From: Actinotalea sp. Marseille-Q4924 | GTDB taxonomy: Bacteria > Actinomycetota > Actinomycetes > Actinomycetales > Cellulomonadaceae | Direction: 5' to 3' | DNA: 64,000 nucleotides | NCBI RefSeq assembly: GCF_916618755.1 | Contig: NZ_CAKAKB010000001.1 | Span: 434,001-498,000 of the forward strand | Part shown: positions 18,584 to 27,410 of the stretch, one piece after another | Position numbering within the stretch: the stretch's first letter is position 1 | Layout of the letters: each line of letters begins with the position of its first letter | Position numbers and translations under genes: made by a program | Notes under the pieces: model-generated | Told to the model about the DNA's origin: nothing | Databases searched by the model: none | What the model saw: only the letters and a program-made list of their open reading frames with translations

Positions 18584-20623
18584 GTGACCACCCTTGCTGC
18601 TGCCCTGACCGCGCTGCCCACGGCCATGCCCGCGGGACTGCCGGGCGGCCTTCCCCTGCCCACCGCGACCGAGGGCGTGGTCGCCGCGACCGCCGCGACC
18701 GGCGTGCTCCGGCTGGCGTGGCTGCTGGTGGCCCTCCCGCTGGCCTCCGCGGCGGTGCTCCTGCTCGCCGGACGCCGGTCCGACCGCTGGGGCCACTGGC
18801 TCGGCGTGCTGGCCTCCTCCGCCTCCTTCGTCGTGGGCGCCGTCCTGCTCGTCACCATGCTCGGCGCGCCGGCGGAGCAGCGGGTCCAGGACCTGCACCT
18901 GTTCTCGTGGATCCCCGCGGGCGCGTTCAGCCTCGACGCGGGCCTGCGGCTCGACCCGCTGTCGCTGACCTTCGTCATGCTCGTGACGTTCGTCGGCTCG
19001 CTCATCCACGTGTACTCCGTGGCGTACATGGAGCACGACCGCGACCGGCGGCGGTTCTTCGCCTACCTCAACCTCTTCGTCGCGGCGATGCTGCTGCTCG
19101 TCCTGGCGGACAGCTACCTGCTGCTCTTCGTCGGGTGGGAGGGCGTGGGTCTCGCGTCCTACCTGCTCATCGGGTTCTGGAACCACACGCTGCCCAACGC
19201 GGTCGCGGCGAAGAAGGCGTTCATCGCGAACCGCGTCGGCGACGTGGGCATGATCATCGCGATCGGCCTGCTGTTCGCCACGTTCGGCGCGACCGACTTC
19301 GAGACGGTCTTCGCCTCCGTCGGCGGCGCGAGCGAGGGGCTGCTCACCGCGACCGGCCTCATGCTGCTGCTCGCCGCCACCGGCAAGAGCGCGCAGTTCC
19401 CGCTGCAGTCCTGGCTCGGCGACGCCATGGCCGGCCCGACGCCGGTGTCCGCGCTCATCCACGCGGCGACCATGGTCACCGCGGGTGTGTACCTCGTCGT
19501 GCGCTCGGGCCCGATCTACGCCGGGGCGCCGACGGCGCTCCTCGTCGTCGCGATCATCGGTGCCTTCACGCTGCTGTTCGGCGCGATCATCGGCACCGCG
19601 AAGGACGACATCAAGAAGGCCCTGGCGGCCTCGACGATGTCCCAGATCGGCTACATGATGCTGGCCGCCGGCCTCGGCCCGATCGGCTACGCGTTCGCGA
19701 TCTTCCACCTCGTGACGCACGGCTTCTTCAAGGCCGGGATGTTCCTGGGCGCCGGGTCCGTCATGCACGGCATGGACGACGACGTCGACATGCGCCGCTT
19801 CGGGGCGCTGTCGACGGCGATGAAGGCGACCTGGATCACCTTCGGCCTCGGCTGGCTGGCCATCCTCGGCGTCCCGCCGTTCTCCGGCTTCTGGAGCAAG
19901 GACAAGGTCATCGAGTCGGCGTTCGCGACGAACGGCGCCGAGGGCTGGCAGCCGTGGGTGTTCGGGAGCGTGGCGCTGCTGGGCGCCGGGATCACCGCCT
20001 TCTACATGTCGCGCCTGTTCTTCATGACCTTCCACGGCCGACGGCGCTGGCACGACGGGCACGGCAGCGCGCCGGACCCGGACGCGCCGGTCCGCCACCC
20101 GCACGAGTCGCCGGCCCTCATGGTCTGGCCGATGTGGGTGCTGGCCGCCGGCTCGGTGGCCCTCGGCGCGGCGCTGTACTTCGGTGGCTTCGAGTACTGG
20201 CTCGAGCCGGTGTTCGGGCACACCGAGCACGACGACCCCGTCCTGCCGGTACCCGTGCTCATCACCCTGACCCTCGTCCTCGTGGCCGCGGGCACCTTCC
20301 TCGCCTGGCGCCAGTACTCGGCGGCCCCGGTCGCGGTCGTCCCGCCCCGTGGCTCCGTGCTCACCCGCGCGGCTCGCCGGGACCTCTACCAGGACGACGT
20401 CAACGAGGCGCTGCTCATGCGCCCGGGCCAGTACCTGACCCGGTCCCTCGTGTACGGCGACCGGCAGGTCGTCGACGGCGCGGCGACCGGGCTGGCCCGT
20501 GTCGTGGCCGGCTCGGGCGAGGTGGTGCGCCGGGTCCAGACCGGCTTCGTCCGGTCGTACGCCGCGACCATGATGCTCGGTGTGATCGTCCTGGCCGCCG
20601 TCGTCCTGGCCTTCCGGATCTGA
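18584..20623 (+). CDS. nuoL: NADH-quinone oxidoreductase subunit L
   Basis: Distal antiporter-like proton-pumping subunit, 679 residues with about sixteen helices and the long lateral helix at the C terminus. [17 protein letters not shown], the [20 protein letters not shown] segment with its key lysine, and [12 protein letters not shown] are diagnostic. The first 40 residues are a variable Pro/Ala/Thr-rich leader. GTG start with AGGAGCG upstream. Confidence 0.96.
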   Translation: MTTLAAALTALPTAMPAGLPGGLPLPTATEGVVAATAATGVLRLAWLLVALPLASAAVLLLAGRRSDRWGHWLGVLASSASFVVGAVLLVTMLGAPAEQRVQDLHLFSWIPAGAFSLDAGLRLDPLSLTFVMLVTFVGSLIHVYSVAYMEHDRDRRRFFAYLNLFVAAMLLLVLADSYLLLFVGWEGVGLASYLLIGFWNHTLPNAVAAKKAFIANRVGDVGMIIAIGLLFATFGATDFETVFASVGGASEGLLTATGLMLLLAATGKSAQFPLQSWLGDAMAGPTPVSALIHAATMVTAGVYLVVRSGPIYAGAPTALLVVAIIGAFTLLFGAIIGTAKDDIKKALAASTMSQIGYMMLAAGLGPIGYAFAIFHLVTHGFFKAGMFLGAGSVMHGMDDDVDMRRFGALSTAMKATWITFGLGWLAILGVPPFSGFWSKDKVIESAFATNGAEGWQPWVFGSVALLGAGITAFYMSRLFFMTFHGRRRWHDGHGSAPDPDAPVRHPHESPALMVWPMWVLAAGSVALGAALYFGGFEYWLEPVFGHTEHDDPVLPVPVLITLTLVLVAAGTFLAWRQYSAAPVAVVPPRGSVLTRAARRDLYQDDVNEALLMRPGQYLTRSLVYGDRQVVDGAATGLARVVAGSGEVVRRVQTGFVRSYAATMMLGVIVLAAVVLAFRI

Positions 20624-20639
20624 GGGGAACAGACCACCC

Positions 20640-22388
20640 ATGCTTGACCAGAGCTTCCCCTGGCTGACGACCATGGTCGTCCTGCCGGTCCTCGGCGCCG
20701 TCGTCCTGTGGGCGCTGCCCGCGGGCGCGCGGCGGCACGCCCGCACGATCGGCCTGGCCGTCTCGCTCGTCGTGCTCGCCCTCGGCGTGCTCGCCACGCT
20801 GCAGTTCGACACCACCGCCGCCGCCGAGCACCAGCTCGAGCACGTCGTGCCGTGGATCCCGGCGTTCGGCGTCAGCTGGGCCCTCGCGGTCGACGGCGTC
20901 GGCCTGTCCCTCGTCCTGCTGTCCGTGGTGCTCGTGCCGCTGGTGATCCTCGCCGCGTGGCGGGAGCATCCCGAGGCGGTCCTCGCGGACGCCGCAGCGC
21001 GCGGCGCCTCCGTGGGAGCGGCGACGGTGACGACGGGAACGAGAGGGCGCGGTGCCACGGCGGGCGGTGCCACGGCGGCCGGTTCCAGGGCAGGCGGCGC
21101 GACGGCAGGCGGCGCGACGACGGCGACCCTGGCGCCTCCGGCCGCCGGCGGCGCACCGGCCTACGACGGGGCGCGCATCCGCAGCTACGTCGCCCTCATC
21201 CTGCTGCTCGAGGCCTTCATGGTGGCGATCTTCGCCGCCCGCGACGTGTTCCTCTTCTACGTCCTCTTCGAGGCCATGCTCATCCCGGTCTACTTCATGA
21301 TCGGAATGTTCGGCGGCCTCCAGCGGCGGTACGCGGCCGTGAAGTTCCTCCTCTTCTCCCTCGCCGGCGGCCTCGTCATGCTCGTGGGCGTCATCGCGCT
21401 GTACCTCCAGGCGGGCACGGGCTCGTTCCTCGTGGACGACCTCGTCGGTGCGGAGATGTCGACGACGACCGAGCGGCTCATCTTCCTGTCGTTCTTCCTC
21501 GCGTTCGCCATCAAGGCGCCCATGTGGCCGGTCCACACGTGGCTCCCGGACGCGGCCGAGCAGGCCCCCGCAGGGACGTCCGCGCTCCTGGTCGGCGTGC
21601 TCGACAAGGTGGGCACGTTCGGCATGCTGACCCTCTGCCTGCCGCTGTTCCCGGAGGCGTCCCGGTGGGCCGCGCCGGTGATCATCGTCCTGGCGGTCGT
21701 GTCCGTGCTCTACGGCGCGCTCCTGGCGATCGGTCAGCAGGACCTCATGCGCCTCATCGCCTACACCTCGGTGAGCCACTTCGGCTTCATCGTCCTGGGG
21801 ATCTTCGCGTTCACCTCGGTGAGCATCCAGGGCTCGTCGTTCTACATGGTCAACCACGGGCTCTCGACCGGGGCGCTGTTCCTGCTCGCCGGCTTCCTGG
21901 TCGCCCGCCGCGGGTCCCGGCGCATCGCGGACTTCGGCGGCCTGCAGAAGGTCGTCCCCGTCCTCGCAGGCACATTCCTGGTCGCCGGCCTCTCGGCGCT
22001 CTCCCTGCCGGGCCTGTCGACGTTCGTCAGCGAGTTCCTCGTGCTGGTCGGCACCTTCACCGCGTACCCGGCGGCGGCGATCGTCGCGACCCTCGGCGTC
22101 GTCCTCGCCGCGCTGTACGTGCTGCTGACGTACCAGCGGGTCTTCACCGGGCCCGTGCGACCGGAGCTCGCGGTCACGCCGGACCTGTCGGCGCGGGAGA
22201 AGTGGGTCGTCGGCCCGCTCCTCGCCGCGATGCTCGTGCTCGGCTTCTACCCCGCACCGGCGCTGGACCTCGTCCGCGAGCCGGCCGAGGCGTCCCTGGA
22301 GCAGGTCGGCGCCGAGGACCCGGCCCCGACGGCCGGCAGCGCCGACGCGGGCAGTACCACCACCACGGACGACGGGAGCGACCAGTGA
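20640..22388 (+). CDS. nuoM: NADH-quinone oxidoreductase subunit M, with a low-complexity insertion
   Basis: Antiporter-like proton-pumping subunit, 582 residues, longer than the roughly 500-530 usual for the family. FYVLFEAMLIPVYFMIG, KAPMWPVHTWLPDAAEQAP and TSVSHFGFI mark the family. The excess length is a Gly/Ala/Thr-rich stretch (about residues 117-177) in the loop before the helix RSYVALILLLEAFMVAIF, built partly from a 15-bp minisatellite. The frame is intact. The start follows nuoL by 16 bases with GAGGGG as ribosome site; GTGA overlap with nuoN. Confidence 0.95.
   Translation: MLDQSFPWLTTMVVLPVLGAVVLWALPAGARRHARTIGLAVSLVVLALGVLATLQFDTTAAAEHQLEHVVPWIPAFGVSWALAVDGVGLSLVLLSVVLVPLVILAAWREHPEAVLADAAARGASVGAATVTTGTRGRGATAGGATAAGSRAGGATAGGATTATLAPPAAGGAPAYDGARIRSYVALILLLEAFMVAIFAARDVFLFYVLFEAMLIPVYFMIGMFGGLQRRYAAVKFLLFSLAGGLVMLVGVIALYLQAGTGSFLVDDLVGAEMSTTTERLIFLSFFLAFAIKAPMWPVHTWLPDAAEQAPAGTSALLVGVLDKVGTFGMLTLCLPLFPEASRWAAPVIIVLAVVSVLYGALLAIGQQDLMRLIAYTSVSHFGFIVLGIFAFTSVSIQGSSFYMVNHGLSTGALFLLAGFLVARRGSRRIADFGGLQKVVPVLAGTFLVAGLSALSLPGLSTFVSEFLVLVGTFTAYPAAAIVATLGVVLAALYVLLTYQRVFTGPVRPELAVTPDLSAREKWVVGPLLAAMLVLGFYPAPALDLVREPAEASLEQVGAEDPAPTAGSADAGSTTTTDDGSDQ
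21048..21122 (+). repeat. In-frame 15-bp minisatellite inside nuoM
   Basis: Five tandem 15-bp units (21048, 21063, 21078, 21093, 21108) encode RGATA, GGATA, AGSRA, GGATA and GGATT. Unit length is a multiple of three, so copy-number change would not break the nuoM frame. Confidence 0.85.
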
Positions 22389-23968
22389 ACGCGGCCTTCG
22401 AGGCACCCGAGGTCGCCTGGGCACCGATGGTGCCCGTCCTCCTCGTGCTGGGGGCCGGCGTGATCGGCATCCTCGTGGAGGCGTTCGCGCCCCGCGCGGC
22501 CCGCCGCCCGGTCCAGCTCGGCCTCGCCCTCGTCGCGCTCGCCGGGGCGCTCGTGTCCATCGCGGCGCTGTGGACCGACGTGCGCGGCGCCGGGGGCATC
22601 GAGGTGCTCGGGGGCTCCCTCCTCGTCGACGGCCCCACGCTCGCGCTGCAGGGCGTGGTCGTGCTCGTGGGGCTCGTCGCCCTGCTCGTCCTGGCGGACC
22701 GCACGGATGCCGGGGAGGACGCGTTCGCCCCGTCGGCGGCGGCCGTCCCGGGGTCGGACTACGAGGAGCTCGCGCGGCGCAAGGGCCTGGCCCAGACCGA
22801 GGCCTTCCCGCTCGTGCTCTTCGCGCTGGGCGGCATGATGATCTTCCCGGCTGCGGGTGACCTGCTGACGCTGTTCATCGCGCTCGAGGTCCTCTCGCTG
22901 CCCTTGTACCTCCTGTCGGGCATGGCGCGCCGCCGACGGCTGCTCAGCCAGGAGGCGGGGATGAAGTACTTCCTCCTCGGCGCCTTCGCCTCCGCGTTCT
23001 TCCTCTTCGGAGCGGCGCTCGTCTACGGCTACGCCGGCTCGGTCCGCCTCGCGGACATCGCGGTCGCCGCCGCGACGCCGAGCGCGCTCGACCCGCTGCT
23101 GCTGACCGGCTCCGTGCTCCTCCTGGTCGGCCTGCTCTTCAAGGTCGGCGCGGTGCCGTTCCACTCGTGGACCCCGGACGTCTACCAGGGTGCGCCCACG
23201 GCGGTCACCGGCTTCATGGCGGCGTGCACGAAGATCGCGGCGTTCGGCGCGATGCTGCGCATCGTCTACGTGGTCCTCCCGCCGCTGGAGTGGGACATCA
23301 TGCCGCTCCTGTGGGGCGTCGCGGTCATCACGATGATCGTCGGCACGGTCGTCGCGATCGTCCAGACCGACGTCAAGCGGATGCTCGCCTACTCCTCGAT
23401 CGCCCACGCGGGCTTCGTCCTCGTCGGCGTCGTCGCGCTCACCCAGAGCGGCATCTCGTCCGTCCTCTTCTACCTCCTGGCCTACGGCCTGGCGACCGTG
23501 GGGGCCTTCGCGATCGTCTCTCTCGTCCGCGAGGTGAACACCGCGCAGGGCGGTGCCGTCGTCGCCGAGGCGACGCACGTCTCGCAGTGGTCCGGCCTGG
23601 GACGGCGGCACCCGCTGCTGGCGGGCTCCTTCGCCCTGTTCCTGCTGTCCTTCGCCGGGATCCCGCTGACCGGCGGGTTCACGGGCAAGTTCGCCGTGTT
23701 CTCCGCCGCCGTCGAGGGTGACCTGGCCTGGCTCGCCGTCGTCGGGGTCATCGCCTCCGCGGCCGCGGTCTTCTTCTACGTCCGGCTCATCGTGCTCATG
23801 TTCTTCACCGAGCCGGAGGGGACCGCGGGCGCCGCGACGACCGTCGTCCGCTCCGAGGGCTTCACGGCCGTCGCGATCGGCCTGGGCGTCGTCGGCACCA
23901 TCGCGCTGGGCGTCCTGCCGTCCCCCGCGCTGGAGTTCTTCGCCGACGCGGCGGTCTTCCTGCCGTGA
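22385..23968 (+). CDS. nuoN: NADH-quinone oxidoreductase subunit N
   Basis: Antiporter-like proton-pumping subunit nearest the quinone arm, 527 residues. LFKVGAVPFHSWTPDVYQGAPT contains the essential lysine, and LAYSSIAHAGFVLVGV is the matching lysine/histidine helix. A hydrophilic loop (about residues 105-130, DAGEDAFAPSAAAVPGSDYE) interrupts the early helices. Last nuo gene; its stop overlaps the GTG start of the prenyl synthase by four bases. Confidence 0.96.
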   Translation: MNAAFEAPEVAWAPMVPVLLVLGAGVIGILVEAFAPRAARRPVQLGLALVALAGALVSIAALWTDVRGAGGIEVLGGSLLVDGPTLALQGVVVLVGLVALLVLADRTDAGEDAFAPSAAAVPGSDYEELARRKGLAQTEAFPLVLFALGGMMIFPAAGDLLTLFIALEVLSLPLYLLSGMARRRRLLSQEAGMKYFLLGAFASAFFLFGAALVYGYAGSVRLADIAVAAATPSALDPLLLTGSVLLLVGLLFKVGAVPFHSWTPDVYQGAPTAVTGFMAACTKIAAFGAMLRIVYVVLPPLEWDIMPLLWGVAVITMIVGTVVAIVQTDVKRMLAYSSIAHAGFVLVGVVALTQSGISSVLFYLLAYGLATVGAFAIVSLVREVNTAQGGAVVAEATHVSQWSGLGRRHPLLAGSFALFLLSFAGIPLTGGFTGKFAVFSAAVEGDLAWLAVVGVIASAAAVFFYVRLIVLMFFTEPEGTAGAATTVVRSEGFTAVAIGLGVVGTIALGVLPSPALEFFADAAVFLP

Positions 23969-24987
23969 CGGGTGCCGCCCTGCCGCTGGCCGACCCGGAG
24001 CTCGCCGAGCTGCTCACGGGTCGGCTGGAGATCGTCGAGGAGCGTCTGCGCGACGCCGTGACGCAGTCCGACGTGCTCGCGGACACGACGTCGCGCCACC
24101 TCATCGACGCGGGCGGCAAGCGGCTGCGGCCCCTCCTCACCCTCCTCGCCGCGCAGCTCGGCGAGGGGCAGCGGCCCGAGGTGCTCGACGCCGCCGTCGT
24201 CGTGGAGCTGACGCACCTGGCGACGCTGTACCACGACGACGTCATGGACTCCGCGCCGCTGCGGCGCGGGGCGCCGAGCGCCCACGAGGTCTGGGGGAAC
24301 CAGGTCGCGATCCTCACCGGCGACCTGCTGTTCGCGCGCGCGTCGGGCATCGTCGCCGGCCTCGGTCCGGAGGCGGTGCGCATCCAGGCCGCCACGTTCG
24401 AGCGGCTCTGCCTGGGCCAGCTGCACGAGACCGTCGGCCCCGCCGCCGGCACCGACGCCGTGGAGCACTACCTCCGCGTGCTGGCCGACAAGACGGCCTC
24501 GCTCATCGCGACGTCGGCGCGCTTCGGGGCGATGTTCGCCGGCTGCCCCGCCGACGTCGTGGCGACCCTCGTCGAGTACGGGGAGAAGGTGGGCGTGGCC
24601 TTCCAGCTCGCCGACGACGTCATCGACCTCAGCGCCGACGGGGCCCGCACCGGCAAGACGCCGGGCACGGACCTGCGCGAGCGGGTGCCCACCATGCCCG
24701 TGCTGCTCCTGCGGGCCCGCGTCGGCGCGGCCGACCCCGCCGACCCCGGCGAGGAGGCGGCACGGGACCGCGAGCTCCTGGCGCGGCTCGACGGGGACCT
24801 CAGCTCCGACGAGGCGCTGGCCGTGGCCGTCGAGGGCCTGCGGGCGCACCCCGTGCTGGCCGAGACGCGCCGGCGCGCCCAGCAGTGGGCGGGCGAGGCG
24901 ATCACCGCCCTGGACGGGCTACCCTCCGGATCGGTCAAGGACTCGTTGGTGTCCTTCGCCGAGGCGCTGGTGGACCGCGCGTCCTGA
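23965..24987 (+). CDS. Polyprenyl diphosphate synthase for the menaquinone side chain
   Basis: A 340-residue trans-prenyltransferase of the all-alpha isoprenoid synthase family that condenses isopentenyl diphosphate onto an allylic primer. The first aspartate-rich motif is YHDDVMDSAPLRRG and the second QLADDVIDLSADG; GGKRLRP binds substrate. Translational coupling to nuoN and the men genes upstream suggest it makes the long menaquinone tail. The DDVMD residues just before the first motif are small to medium, compatible with a long product, but chain length cannot be read from sequence alone. Confidence 0.9.
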   Translation: MTGAALPLADPELAELLTGRLEIVEERLRDAVTQSDVLADTTSRHLIDAGGKRLRPLLTLLAAQLGEGQRPEVLDAAVVVELTHLATLYHDDVMDSAPLRRGAPSAHEVWGNQVAILTGDLLFARASGIVAGLGPEAVRIQAATFERLCLGQLHETVGPAAGTDAVEHYLRVLADKTASLIATSARFGAMFAGCPADVVATLVEYGEKVGVAFQLADDVIDLSADGARTGKTPGTDLRERVPTMPVLLLRARVGAADPADPGEEAARDRELLARLDGDLSSDEALAVAVEGLRAHPVLAETRRRAQQWAGEAITALDGLPSGSVKDSLVSFAEALVDRAS

Positions 24988-25131
24988 GGACGTCGCTGCG
25001 CGCCCGGTCGGGTGATCGCGCGGGTGAACTCGTGGGGCCGAACGGGTGAGTGCGTACTGCTCATGACCGGTGGCCCCAGCGCCGATGAACAGGGGGCGGC
25101 CGCAGATCGCGGCCGGCAGGACGGGGGAGCG

Positions 25132-26004
25132 GTGCGCACGTCGTGGGGGTCCGCGACCGACCGTGGTCGGGTCCGCGCGCTCAACGAGGACTCCCTGCTG
25201 GCGTACCCCCCGGTCTTCCTGGTCGCGGACGGCATGGGCGGCCACGAGGCGGGGGACATCGCCAGCCGCCTCGCCGTCGAGGAGTTCTCCCAGCTGCTCG
25301 GCCACGGCACGGCCACCGTCGAGGACGTCCACGCGTGCTTCCACCGCACCGCGGAACGCCTGGCGGAGACCGTCGGCGGCGGTCGCGTGGCGGGGACGAC
25401 GGTCGCCGGCGTCGTGGTCGCGGAGCTCGACGGAGGGGCGTACTGGCTCGTCTTCAACATCGGCGACTCGCGGGTCTACCGCCTCGCCGCCGGCGAGCTC
25501 GAGCAGATCAGCGTCGACCACTCCGTCGTGCAGGACCTCGTCGACGCCGGTGACCTCAGCCCCGCGGAGGCGGCCGTCCACCCTGAGCGCCACGTCATCA
25601 CGCGCGCCGTCGGCGGCGGGCTCCCGCCCGAGCCGGACTACTGGCTCATCCCCGCCGGCCCGACCGACCGGCTCCTCATCTGCTCGGACGGCCTGACGAG
25701 CGAGCTCACGGACGCCGTGCTGCGGTCCATCCTGCTGGAGCGCGAGGACCCCCAGCAGGCGGCCCACGAGCTGGTCCGCGCAGCCCTCTCGGCCGGCGGC
25801 AAGGACAACGTCAGCGCCGTCGTCGTCGACGTCGCGCGCGCGCAGCGCACGGCCGACGTCGAGAGCACGGCGGACGCGGGCCACGTGCGCACGGCCGCGC
25901 CGGACGCCGACGGCGCAACGACCTGGGACGACGCCGTCGACGGCGACACCGTCCCCCGCCCGACGGGACCCGCGGGGACCCGCACACCGGAGGTGCTCGC
26001 ATGA
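25132..26004 (+). CDS. PP2C-type protein serine/threonine phosphatase
   Basis: Metal-dependent phosphatase expected to reverse the kinase encoded two genes on. The 290-residue product has the PP2C motifs LNEDSLL, VADGMGGHEAGDIAS, SDGLTSEL and GGKDNVSAVVVDV, with all metal-binding aspartates present. The catalytic domain fills residues 1-235; a 50-residue disordered tail follows. I start at GTG 25132 after GGGGGAG because the domain begins at once (RTSWGSATDRG); an ATG at 25063 or GTG at 25012 would add 23-40 residues. First gene of the surface-signalling cluster; ATGA overlap with the FHA gene. Confidence 0.9.
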   Translation: MRTSWGSATDRGRVRALNEDSLLAYPPVFLVADGMGGHEAGDIASRLAVEEFSQLLGHGTATVEDVHACFHRTAERLAETVGGGRVAGTTVAGVVVAELDGGAYWLVFNIGDSRVYRLAAGELEQISVDHSVVQDLVDAGDLSPAEAAVHPERHVITRAVGGGLPPEPDYWLIPAGPTDRLLICSDGLTSELTDAVLRSILLEREDPQQAAHELVRAALSAGGKDNVSAVVVDVARAQRTADVESTADAGHVRTAAPDADGATTWDDAVDGDTVPRPTGPAGTRTPEVLA

Positions 26005-27410
26005 TCGTCCCCCGTTACGCGCCCGGTGGGTGGTTCGCCGTGGTCACCGACGGCCACGTCTGCCTCCTGCCCCCCGACGTCGACCGCGACACCGTCACCA
26101 CGCTGTGGGCGGCGGTGCGGGACGGCGCCGGTCTCACGGCCCAGTTGCAGCTCCTGCTCGCGGGCGGGCTGGACGCCCTGCCGCCCTTCGCCCTCGTCTC
26201 GCTCGAGCGGGACCGGGTCCACGTGGTCGTCCGGGGGGACGTCGAGGTGCAGGTCGACGCCGACGAGCCGCGCACCGTGCGCGGCCGCCGGGTCGCGACC
26301 TGGCAGGAGGAGGTCGTGGACGGCGCCTTCAGCGTGGTGGCGCGGGTCCTCGACGGTGCCGCGGGCGCCGACGCGACCCTGCCGGTCCTGTCCGCCGTGG
26401 TGCACGCCGGCGCGGTCGCCGTTGACCTGCGCGCCCGCGTCGGCCGGGGCGCCACCGCACCGGTCGCACCACCGGTCGCAGCACCGGTCGCAGCACCGGT
26501 CGCAGGGGACGCGGCCGGTGCCGGGTCGCGGGCCGCTGCGGCGGAGCCCGTACGCGTCGGGTCACGGTCGGCTGCGACAGGTCCGACGGGCGTGCGTGCG
26601 GACGCCGCGGAGCCGGTCGGCGTGCGGCCTGGGTCGGACGTCTCTCGTCCCGAGGTGCCCGAGACGGACCCGCGCGACATGGCCGAGCTGGACGACCTGG
26701 AGCACACCGTGCTGCACGCGAGCACGGACACGTCCGTGGGCCTGCGGCTCGACCTCGAGGCCGCTCCCGAGCCTGCGGTGGTCCCGGCGCCCGCCGCGGT
26801 GCCCGCCCCGGCGCCCGCCCCGGCGCCCGCGCCCGTGCCCGCCCCGGCGCCCGCTCCTGCGCCGGAGCCGACGCCTCACGACGCGAGCTCTGTCCCGACC
26901 GACGCGACCGTGGCGGCGGTGCCCGGACCCGCCGGGGCGCCCGACGACGCCGACCACGACGGGACCACCGTCCTCAGCTCCGACGTCGTCGCCCTGCGTC
27001 GGCAGCTGCCGGAGTGGGCGGGCGACGGTGTCCCCGGCCCGCTGGCCGTCCCGGCGCCCAACCGGCCCGCTCCGGCGAAGATCCGCCTGTCGTCCGGGCT
27101 CGTCGTCTCCCTCAACCGTCCGGTGCTCCTCGGCCGCGCCCCGCAGGTGTCGCGCGTGTCGAACCGCGAGATGCCCCGTCTCATCACCGTCGCGAGCCCG
27201 CGGCAGGACATCTCCCGCACCCACGCCGAGGTGCGGATGGACGGCGACGACGTCCTCGTCACCGACCTGCGGTCCACCAACGGCGTGCTCCTGCTGCGCC
27301 AGGGCCACGGCCCCCAGCGCCTGCACCCCGGCGAGCCGACCGTGGTGGAGCCCGGCGTGTCGGTGGACCTCGGCGAGGGCGTGACGTTCGCCGTGGAGCG
27401 CGGTGCATGA
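26001..27410 (+). CDS. FHA-domain protein with Pro/Ala-rich linker
   Basis: A 469-residue cytoplasmic protein. Residues 1-145 form an unrecognised globular N-terminal region (SLERDRVHVVVRGDVEVQV). A long low-complexity linker (about 150-340) includes 12-bp repeats and a PAPAPAP stretch. The C-terminal FHA domain (about 365-465) has LLGRAP, ISRTHAEV and STNGVLLL, the phosphothreonine-binding signature. Flanked and overlapped by a phosphatase and a kinase, it is a likely substrate or adaptor of that kinase. No membrane segment. Confidence 0.85.
   Translation: MIVPRYAPGGWFAVVTDGHVCLLPPDVDRDTVTTLWAAVRDGAGLTAQLQLLLAGGLDALPPFALVSLERDRVHVVVRGDVEVQVDADEPRTVRGRRVATWQEEVVDGAFSVVARVLDGAAGADATLPVLSAVVHAGAVAVDLRARVGRGATAPVAPPVAAPVAAPVAGDAAGAGSRAAAAEPVRVGSRSAATGPTGVRADAAEPVGVRPGSDVSRPEVPETDPRDMAELDDLEHTVLHASTDTSVGLRLDLEAAPEPAVVPAPAAVPAPAPAPAPAPVPAPAPAPAPEPTPHDASSVPTDATVAAVPGPAGAPDDADHDGTTVLSSDVVALRRQLPEWAGDGVPGPLAVPAPNRPAPAKIRLSSGLVVSLNRPVLLGRAPQVSRVSNREMPRLITVASPRQDISRTHAEVRMDGDDVLVTDLRSTNGVLLLRQGHGPQRLHPGEPTVVEPGVSVDLGEGVTFAVERGA
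26457..26504 (+). repeat. Four 12-bp tandem repeats in the FHA gene linker
   Basis: GCACCGGTCGCA occurs at 26457, 26481 and 26493, with a one-base variant at 26469, encoding APVA-type units. In frame. A second repetitive stretch of proline-alanine codons follows at about 26785-26870. Confidence 0.8.

Noticed and set aside
26780-26880. CRISPR-like or satellite array in the FHA gene
   Set aside because: The repeats are short proline-alanine codons in frame, without spacers.
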